DNA from: an uncultured Paracoccaceae bacterium
GTDB lineage: Bacteria; Pseudomonadota; Alphaproteobacteria; Rhodobacterales; Rhodobacteraceae
Assembly (NCBI GenBank): GCA_947487205.1
Contig: CANKVU010000010.1
Coordinates: 1-64,000, forward strand
Direction of reading: 5' to 3'
DNA length: 64,000 nt
In this document: one piece after another, positions 58,778-64,000 of the stretch
How the letters are laid out: each line of letters opens with the position of its first letter
How positions within the stretch are numbered: position 1 is the first letter of the stretch
Notes under the pieces: model-generated
The model's input: the letters and a program-made list of their open reading frames with translations, nothing else
Told to the model about the DNA's origin: nothing
The model's database searches: none
Translations under genes and position numbers: made by a program

Positions 58778-59764
58778 TCACTCCGTGTTCGCGGGGCTGT
58801 AGATTTCCCATTCCTCCACCGTCCGGGCCGGAACGTAGTTGTTCTCGGCGCCGTAGCCGTGCTCCTGGGCCCAGACGAACCAGTTGTCGACGACCGTGCC
58901 GGTGATCAGGATGCCGATCCCGCCCGTGAGCGTGGTCAGCACCGCGAACCACCACGCCCAGCGGTGGATTCCCTCCATCGACGCGTTGAAGCCCATGGTC
59001 CAGCGCCAGAACAGGCCCGCCCGCTCGGCCGCCGTCCCGCGGTCGTGGATCTGGTCCAGTTCCCGGTCCCCGCCATACCGGCTGACGGCCAGGATCGTGC
59101 CCCCGTGCATCGCGAAGAGCAGCGTGGAGCCGTAGAGGAAGACGATCGAAAGGGCGTGGAACGGGTTGTAGAAGAGGTTCCCGTAGGTCAGCGAGAACAG
59201 GTTGGTCCAGTCGAGATGCGGGAAGATGCCGTAGGGCACCGCCTCGGCCCAGGACCCCATCAGGATCGGCCGGAACAGCCCCAGCACCAGGAACAGCCAC
59301 ACCGCGCTCGAGAACGCCCAGAAGACGTGCTTGCCCATCTTCAGCTGGTGGGCCAGCTGCCAGGACCGCGCCAGCCAAGACAGCACCGACACCAGCAGGA
59401 GCGCCGAGGCGATGATCCACAAGCCCCCCTCCCAGAGCGGCGCGAAGCCCAGCCCGTATTCCGGCGCCGGCGGCTCCAGGCTCAGGTAGAACAGGTCGCG
59501 CAGGAACAGCGCCGGGCTGAAATCGACCTGCACCCAGAAGCTGATGCCGACGAGGAAGAACCACATCCCCCCCGTGATCAGGCTCAGCACCCCGAACGGT
59601 CCCAGATAGATCGGCCCGAGCTGCGCGTTGCCCAGCCATCCCAGCAGCGTGCTGAAACCGGCGCCCTCGGTGCGGTCGCGCACGTCCAGCGCCTCCGAGA
59701 CCATGCCGGTCTCGGGCGGCCCCTGCACCTGCACCTGGTCGAAGATGTTCTGATATTGTGCCAT
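58778..59764 (-). CDS. pufM: Photosynthetic reaction centre M subunit
   Basis: 328 residues, five membrane helices. Cofactor-site landmarks: [24 protein letters not shown] (bacteriochlorophyll and iron ligand His), [10 protein letters not shown] and [12 protein letters not shown]. It binds the special pair, the accessory pigments and the quinones with PufL. About 20 residues longer than Rhodobacter PufM owing to a polar C-terminal extension ([23 protein letters not shown] split by the membrane-end W-Q-E). Twelve bases after pufL. Confidence 0.97.
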   Translation of the reverse strand: MAQYQNIFDQVQVQGPPETGMVSEALDVRDRTEGAGFSTLLGWLGNAQLGPIYLGPFGVLSLITGGMWFFLVGISFWVQVDFSPALFLRDLFYLSLEPPAPEYGLGFAPLWEGGLWIIASALLLVSVLSWLARSWQLAHQLKMGKHVFWAFSSAVWLFLVLGLFRPILMGSWAEAVPYGIFPHLDWTNLFSLTYGNLFYNPFHALSIVFLYGSTLLFAMHGGTILAVSRYGGDRELDQIHDRGTAAERAGLFWRWTMGFNASMEGIHRWAWWFAVLTTLTGGIGILITGTVVDNWFVWAQEHGYGAENNYVPARTVEEWEIYSPANTE

Positions 59765-59776
59765 CCCGGATGCTCC

Positions 59777-60607
59777 TTACAGGTCCGCCCACCAGGGCAG
59801 GTTCAGGTACCAGTCCCACCACACGACCCATTGGTCGAACCACACGGTCCCCGAGATCACGATGCACAGCGCGCTCCAGAGGCCGGCATTGATCGCCAGC
59901 AGGTAGCCCAGTCGGTGGATGCCCATCGGCCCGATGGAATAGCCGATGAAGTCGCGAAAGAACGTGTCCTCGTGATCGGGCTGCTTCATCGTCTCGCCCT
60001 TCTCGGGGTTCGCCGCCGAGAGGATGAGCGAGCCGTGCAGCGCCAGCGCCAGCGTCGTGGTGAAGAACAGCGACACGGCGATCATGTGGGCGGGGTTGTA
60101 ATGGAAGTTGCCGTAGAGGTAGCCGGTGTAGCTCACCCAGTCGAGGTGGCTCCAGATCCCGTAGGGAAAGGCATGCCCCCACGCGCCGAGCAGGACCGGG
60201 CGGATTATCTGGAGCGTGACATAGGCCGCGATGGCGGCCCAGAACGCCACCGGGACGTGGAACCCGATGCCCAGCTTGCGGCAGATCTCGACCTCTCTCA
60301 GGGCCCAGGAATTGAACGCGCCGAGCGCGCAGATGGTGATGATCTGCCACAATCCGCCGGTCTGCAGCGGCGCCGCGCCCAGTCCGAACGAGATCGGCGG
60401 CGGGTTGATGGAGATCAGCCACGGGTTCCAGACGCCCTGGATCGCCGCAGTATAGAAGACGAGGATGGTGCCCAGCCCGGCGAAGAACACCGTCGTGACA
60501 CCGAAGAAACCGACATAGAACGGCCCGACCCAGAAATCGAACAGGTCACCGCCGATCAGCGTGCCCCCCGGCACGCGGTACTTTCGTTCGAAGCTGAGCA
60601 ACGCCAT
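59777..60607 (-). CDS. pufL: Photosynthetic reaction centre L subunit
   Basis: 276 residues with the invariant start [17 protein letters not shown]. Landmarks are [38 protein letters not shown] (His ligands) and [14 protein letters not shown]. It carries the active electron-transfer branch. The ATG at 60607 has GGGAG seven bases upstream; a GTG six bases earlier is ignored. Confidence 0.98.
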   Translation of the reverse strand: MALLSFERKYRVPGGTLIGGDLFDFWVGPFYVGFFGVTTVFFAGLGTILVFYTAAIQGVWNPWLISINPPPISFGLGAAPLQTGGLWQIITICALGAFNSWALREVEICRKLGIGFHVPVAFWAAIAAYVTLQIIRPVLLGAWGHAFPYGIWSHLDWVSYTGYLYGNFHYNPAHMIAVSLFFTTTLALALHGSLILSAANPEKGETMKQPDHEDTFFRDFIGYSIGPMGIHRLGYLLAINAGLWSALCIVISGTVWFDQWVVWWDWYLNLPWWADL

Positions 60608-60661
60608 CTTCACGCTCCCATTTTTGTCGGCGGCGGCCCGCCGGTCAGGTCGATCGGGATG

Positions 60662-60689
60662 GCGTCGGGCGGGCGGACCCGCCCGACGC
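60662..60689 (-). repeat. Intercistronic hairpin between pufA and pufL
   Basis: Perfect inverted repeat: 12-bp stem GCGTCGGGCGGG / CCCGCCCGACGC with a four-base loop, 20 bases after the pufA stop on the minus strand. Hairpins at this place in Rhodobacter block 3' decay and make the pufBA message far more abundant than pufLM; the same role is expected here. Confidence 0.85.
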
Positions 60690-60708
60690 GGGGTTTCGCG
60701 TCAGCGGG

Positions 60709-60897
60709 TCACGGCGTGGCCGCGCTCGACTCGCCGGGCACGCCGTACTTGGCAGCCGAGGTCTCGAACCAGTTGTACCGGTCCGTGCTGAGCAGGACGA
60801 GATGGATCATCGCCGCCAGCAGGAACAGGAACACGCCCTGCGCCACGAACACGCGGCGCGGATCGAAGATCAGCCAGATCCTGTAGAACTTGTGCAT
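60709..60897 (-). CDS. pufA: LH1 antenna alpha polypeptide
   Basis: 62 residues. The family start [20 protein letters not shown], the bacteriochlorophyll-ligand His in [19 protein letters not shown] and one membrane helix. It forms the LH1 ring with PufB around the reaction centre. It starts 14 bases after pufB. Confidence 0.97.
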   Translation of the reverse strand: MHKFYRIWLIFDPRRVFVAQGVFLFLLAAMIHLVLLSTDRYNWFETSAAKYGVPGESSAATP

Positions 60898-60911
60898 GTC
60901 TCAGATCCCCC

Positions 60912-61100
60912 TCAGAACCACGGACGCCAGATGAACACCGCCAGATGCGCGAGGACCGCGACGGCCGAGAACAGCCAGAGCCCGCTCATGTAGACGGAAT
61001 GCAGTTCCTGCGCCTGCTCGTCGGTAAGACCCGTGAAGGACAGATCGGTTCTGGTCATGCCAGTGTTCCGCTCGTGTCCGGGGTCGGTTCGATCAGCCAT
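60912..61100 (-). CDS. pufB: LH1 antenna beta polypeptide, extended N-terminus
   Basis: 62 residues from the ATG at 61100, or 48 from the internal ATG at 61058. The LH1 beta core is [20 protein letters not shown] and [14 protein letters not shown] with the pigment-ligand His. The strong AAGGAG ribosome binding site lies six bases before 61100, and nothing comparable lies before 61058, so the long form is favoured. Its start MADRTD mirrors the usual MADKSDLGYTGL beginning, so the extra residues [14 protein letters not shown] look like an inserted or duplicated segment between MADRTDPG and TGL. Confidence 0.93.
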   Translation of the reverse strand: MADRTDPGHERNTGMTRTDLSFTGLTDEQAQELHSVYMSGLWLFSAVAVLAHLAVFIWRPWF

Positions 61101-61128
61101 TGAACTCTCCTTGAGGTTTCAAGCTGAC

Positions 61129-61146
61129 GCCGCGGGGCCCCGCGGC
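61129..61146 (-). repeat. 18-base perfect palindrome in the pufB leader
   Basis: GCCGCGGGGCCCCGCGGC reads the same on both strands (9+9). It lies 28 bases upstream of the pufB ATG, between pufQ and pufB, in a region that also holds other short GC inverted repeats. It can form a strong hairpin at the 5' end of the processed pufBA message. Confidence 0.6.
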
Positions 61147-61229
61147 CGGGTTCCGGCGGATGCCGGACGACCGCCCCCGGAACGGGGGTCGGAAGCTGGG
61201 GCGCATCCCGGCCGGGACGCGCCGATGTC

Positions 61230-61457
61230 TCAGGCCGAGAAGATCATCGGCGTGATGATGCGCGCCTGGCTCCAGGCCCGCGCCACCGGCCCGCGGTCGG
61301 GCAGGCGGCCGGACTTCACCAGCGTCAGGGCCCAGGTCAGGCAGGCCAGCGGCACCGTCGCCGCGAAGATGATCGCGAAGTAGATCGCGAATTCGGTCTT
61401 CAGGCCCGGCTTCCGCTCCGGCGCGGCGAAGGCGCCGCTGTTGGTCATGTCCGTCAT
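61230..61457 (-). CDS. pufQ: PufQ
   Basis: 75 residues; a single membrane helix ([22 protein letters not shown]) and the PufQ end [17 protein letters not shown]. PufQ affects bacteriochlorophyll supply to the pufBALM complex. The ATG overlaps the bchZ stop (ATGA), and 129 bases of hairpin-rich leader separate it from pufB. Confidence 0.93.
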   Translation of the reverse strand: MTDMTNSGAFAAPERKPGLKTEFAIYFAIIFAATVPLACLTWALTLVKSGRLPDRGPVARAWSQARIITPMIFSA

Positions 61458-62959
61458 GTCTCGTCCTCCCCTGGAGAATTTGGCGCGGCACCGTCCGCCG
61501 CGTCGGACCTCTGGCGCCCGGGCGACAGCGCCCGGACGGTTTCCTTCGCGACGCGCGTGCAGCCATCGGCCAGCGTGCGCCGCTCGGCCGCGTCGCGAAG
61601 CTGCCGCGCGGCGGAAATACGGGTGAGCACCGGATGCTCGGACACGATCCGGTCGAGCTCGGCCTGCGCCTCGGGCTCCCAGGGCAGGTCGCGGCGCAAC
61701 TCGGCGGGCGTCGCCTCGGCGGCGTCCATCTCGCTGCCCAGCGGCAGGATGTGGAACAGCGCGTCGAACAGCCCGTTGCAGATCTCCTGCAACAGGTAGG
61801 TCGCCCCCGCATAGCCCATGAAGGGCGTGCCCGTGGCCCGCCGGATCGCCGCGCCGGGAAACGACGCGGGGATGAAGGCCGGCTGCGGTCCGTGGCCGCC
61901 GGCGCTCTCGGCCAGGTACATCTTCTCGTTGATCGACCCCATCAGGATCAGCGGCCGCGTCTCGTGGATCAGCCGGCGGACCTCGTCGTTGTCGGTCTTG
62001 CGCCCCGCCATCCGCGCCACCGCGAAGGCGCAGGGGAACCCGAGCTCCTCCTCCAGGAAGTGGCGGATGCCGCGGGCATAGGTCTCGCTCGCCACGATGC
62101 CGAACTCGGCGGTGGCGAAGAAGTCCTGCGTCACCGACCGCCACAGGTCCCAGACCGGCTTGATCGTGGAATGCTTCTCCCGCTCGATGAACGGCTCGGG
62201 GTCGAGGCCCAGGATCTCGCCAAGCTTGCGCAGGAACTTCGTCGTGCTCTCCACGCCCACCGGCGCCTGCAGGTACGGCTTGCCCAGCACCTCCGCCAGG
62301 CCGCGCCCGAACTCCCGGTACATGCAGATATTGGCGTCCGCGTTCACGAGGTTCCGCATCTCGGCCAGGTGGGCGCCGAGCGGCATCACCATGTTCACCT
62401 CGGCGCCGATCCCCTCGACGAGCCGGCGGATCTCTGCGGCGTCGGAGGCGGAGTTGAACACCCCGTACATCGGGCCGAGGATGTTGACCCGGGGCTTCGC
62501 CCCCACCTCGCGGGTCTTCTCCGGCGGCATCCGCCCCTTGGTCTGGCCCCATTCGGTGAAGATCCAGGTCATCGCGCGGTCCGCGCATTGCCACTGGTCC
62601 TCGTCGATGGTCCGGGGCAGGAACCGCTGGATGCTGGTTCCGTGCGGCGTGACGCCCCCGCCGATCATCTCGGCGATGGAGCCGGTGACGACGACGGCGG
62701 GCAGCGCGGGGTCCAGCACCTCCCAGGCCCGCTTCATCGCCTCCTCGGTGCCCGATCCCATCTCGTCCTCGCCGAGGCCCGTGACGACGATCGGCAATTC
62801 GTGCGGCGGCAGCCCGTCGGTATAGTGTAGGACGCTCGTCACCGGCAGGTTCTCGCAGCCCACCGGCCCGTCGATGACCACCTGCAATCCCTTCACCGCG
62901 GTGAAGGCATAGATCGCCCCCCAATAGCCGCCGGCGCGGTCGTGATCGGTCACCATCAT
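61454..62959 (-). CDS. bchZ: Chlorophyllide a reductase subunit Z
   Basis: 501 residues, nitrogenase-like catalytic subunit that with BchX and BchY reduces ring B of chlorophyllide a. Start [20 protein letters not shown], cluster Cys in [11 protein letters not shown], and [15 protein letters not shown]. The ATG at 62959 gives Met-Met; 62956 is equally possible. It ends in an overlap with pufQ. About 115 bases separate it from bchY. Confidence 0.97.
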   Translation of the reverse strand: MMVTDHDRAGGYWGAIYAFTAVKGLQVVIDGPVGCENLPVTSVLHYTDGLPPHELPIVVTGLGEDEMGSGTEEAMKRAWEVLDPALPAVVVTGSIAEMIGGGVTPHGTSIQRFLPRTIDEDQWQCADRAMTWIFTEWGQTKGRMPPEKTREVGAKPRVNILGPMYGVFNSASDAAEIRRLVEGIGAEVNMVMPLGAHLAEMRNLVNADANICMYREFGRGLAEVLGKPYLQAPVGVESTTKFLRKLGEILGLDPEPFIEREKHSTIKPVWDLWRSVTQDFFATAEFGIVASETYARGIRHFLEEELGFPCAFAVARMAGRKTDNDEVRRLIHETRPLILMGSINEKMYLAESAGGHGPQPAFIPASFPGAAIRRATGTPFMGYAGATYLLQEICNGLFDALFHILPLGSEMDAAEATPAELRRDLPWEPEAQAELDRIVSEHPVLTRISAARQLRDAAERRTLADGCTRVAKETVRALSPGRQRSDAADGAAPNSPGEDET

Positions 62960-63074
62960 GGCCGCGCCCCCGCCCCGGTCCGCGGGCCGGCGTCGGCCAC
63001 GTGCCCGCCGATGCGGCGGCGGTGCCCCGCCCCGCGGGCCGGCCGGATGGCCCCGAACGCAGCGCCCCTCGCCA

Positions 63075-64000
63075 TCAGATCATCTCCTGCGCCGCCGCGG
63101 CCTTCCGCTGCCGCTCCAGCTTCTTCAGGTTCTGGGCGCGGAACCGCTCCTGCACGTTCGGCGCGCCCTCCCAGACGCCGGCGGTCTCTCCGCCGCCGAC
63201 CCCCTGGTAGAAGGCGCGCATCTTCCGCATCCGCTCGCCATTGCCGATCGCCGCGTTGACCACCTGCGCCAGGCTTCCCGCCCCCGCCGGCCCCATCAGC
63301 GGCCGCGCCGAGATGAGGTTGGTGAAATAGAGCGCCGGAATTCCCCGCTCCTTGGCCGCCTGCACCACCGGCGTCGTCCCGATGGCGAGGTCCGGCCCGA
63401 TCGCCTCCATCGCGCTCAGGTCCTGCTCCAGGCTCGCGCGGAAGACGACCTTGGTGCCCCGCGCCTCCAGCCAGTCCTTGTCCACCTGGGATTGCGGCGT
63501 TTTCGGGCAGGCCGTGCCGACATAGGGAACCTTCGCCCCGCTCTCGATCAGCAGTCGCGCCACCAGCAGTTCGGACCCCTCGTACCCCGAAAGCGTCACC
63601 GTCCCGTCGATCCGCGATCCCGCCAGCGCGCCCTCGATGGCGGGCAAGACCGCGTTCTTCGCCGCCCCGACCCGATCCGCTCCGATCCCGAACGCCGCGC
63701 CCACGGCCGTCAGCCACGCCTCGGTCCCCTCGAGGCCCACGGGCGCGGACCCCAGGATTGGGCGACCCGCCCGCTCGAATTCCCGCACGCTCGCCGTGTA
63801 GAACGGGTGCACCGCCGCGACGGCCCCGCAATCCAGCGCCGCGTACAGCTCGCGCCATTCCCGCGCGGGCACCACCGGCCCCGCCGCCAGCCCCATGGGC
63901 GCCAGCATCGCCCCGATCTGCATCGGGTCGGCCGGGAACATCTCCCCCAGAAGCGTCACGCTCGGGCGGTCCTCGATCCCGGCGCGGGGGCGCCGGACGG
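63075..64000 (-). CDS. bchY: Chlorophyllide a reductase subunit Y (partial, runs off the window)
   Basis: The C-terminal about 308 residues of Bch[61 protein letters not shown] and [19 protein letters not shown]. The frame stays open to the window edge at 64000, so the start and roughly the first 200 residues lie outside. A GTG at 63957-63959 is not the start because the upstream codons continue the protein (RPS before VTLLGEMF). Confidence 0.96.
   Translation of the reverse strand, partial: VRRPRAGIEDRPSVTLLGEMFPADPMQIGAMLAPMGLAAGPVVPAREWRELYAALDCGAVAAVHPFYTASVREFERAGRPILGSAPVGLEGTEAWLTAVGAAFGIGADRVGAAKNAVLPAIEGALAGSRIDGTVTLSGYEGSELLVARLLIESGAKVPYVGTACPKTPQSQVDKDWLEARGTKVVFRASLEQDLSAMEAIGPDLAIGTTPVVQAAKERGIPALYFTNLISARPLMGPAGAGSLAQVVNAAIGNGERMRKMRAFYQGVGGGETAGVWEGAPNVQERFRAQNLKKLERQRKAAAAQEMI

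Noticed and set aside
58721-60886. 721-codon plus-strand frame opposite pufM/L/A
   Set aside because: Shadow of the puf genes; the sequence is low-complexity Arg/Gln/Asp.
62956-63858. Minus-strand 300-codon frame overlapping bchY
   Set aside because: Out-of-frame reading of bchY; Gly/Arg-rich, and it crosses the bchZ-bchY gap only by chance.

Overview
The window is high-GC DNA from an alphaproteobacterium, most probably an aerobic or facultative anoxygenic phototroph of the Rhodobacterales. The evidence is the photosynthesis gene block at the right end (bchY-bchZ-pufQ-pufB-pufA-pufL-pufM plus a pufX-like gene), several gene neighbourhoods typical of that order (nrdR-ribD-ribE-ribB-ribH-nusB; murA-DUF2948-hisD-UPF0262-infA-maf-RNase G-yacG-tRNA-Phe; cysG-DUF2849-cysI-cysH-DUF934; olsB-olsA; hsp20-DUF1150) and VPLPA-type C-terminal sorting signals. 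I cannot name genus or species. I see no insertion sequence, prophage, integrase or CRISPR array; this is densely packed chromosomal housekeeping DNA with many ATGA/TGATG overlaps.

Layout, left to right. 0.1-5 kb: adenine deaminase with a stand-alone RAM-domain (Lrp/AsnC effector domain) protein, then a divergent DNA-repair pair (radical SAM protein with a C-terminal helix-hairpin-helix, and a DUF4130-UdgX fusion). 5-8 kb: bamE, yceD (DUF177) and a GlcNAc kinase/NagA pair. 8-11 kb: hybrid sensor kinase, then an Lrp regulator divergent from the cys genes. 11-16.6 kb: assimilatory sulfate reduction (cysG, cysI, cysH, two DUFs) and ferredoxin-NADP reductase. 16.6-20 kb: two acidic lipoproteins, infC (apparent AUC start), tRNA-Leu, a Nudix protein, hemB. 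20-26 kb: the riboflavin operon with nrdR and nusB, an SDR enzyme and YjbQ. 26-34 kb: rpoD, dnaG, a lipoprotein, a fasciclin-domain protein, the ornithine-lipid genes olsB-olsA, tRNA-Thr. 34-40 kb: the murA-to-tRNA-Phe block, in which maf appears to carry a 5-bp tandem duplication near its start. 40-46 kb: two proteins with VPLPA-type tails (one a GDSL esterase), an MFS transporter, glpD. 46-58 kb: glpK, an NhaC antiporter, hisC, an extensin-like protein, prpE, a bacterial voltage-gated sodium channel, hsp20-DUF1150 behind a heat-shock promoter, purE-purK, a DMT transporter. 58.5-64 kb: the puf/bch cluster on the minus strand, running off the right edge inside bchY.

Functional links: hemB supplies porphyrin for bacteriochlorophyll, and BchY/BchZ convert chlorophyllide a on the way to bacteriochlorophyll, which is bound by PufBALM. 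CysG makes the siroheme needed by CysI, and Fpr can supply reduced ferredoxin. GlpK and GlpD catabolise glycerol. OlsB and OlsA make ornithine lipid. The most interesting observations are the disrupted 5' end of maf, the divergent pufX, the N-terminally extended PufB, the AUC start of infC, the U-U mismatch in the tRNA-Phe anticodon stem, the radical SAM/UdgX pair, and the two sortable VPLPA proteins.
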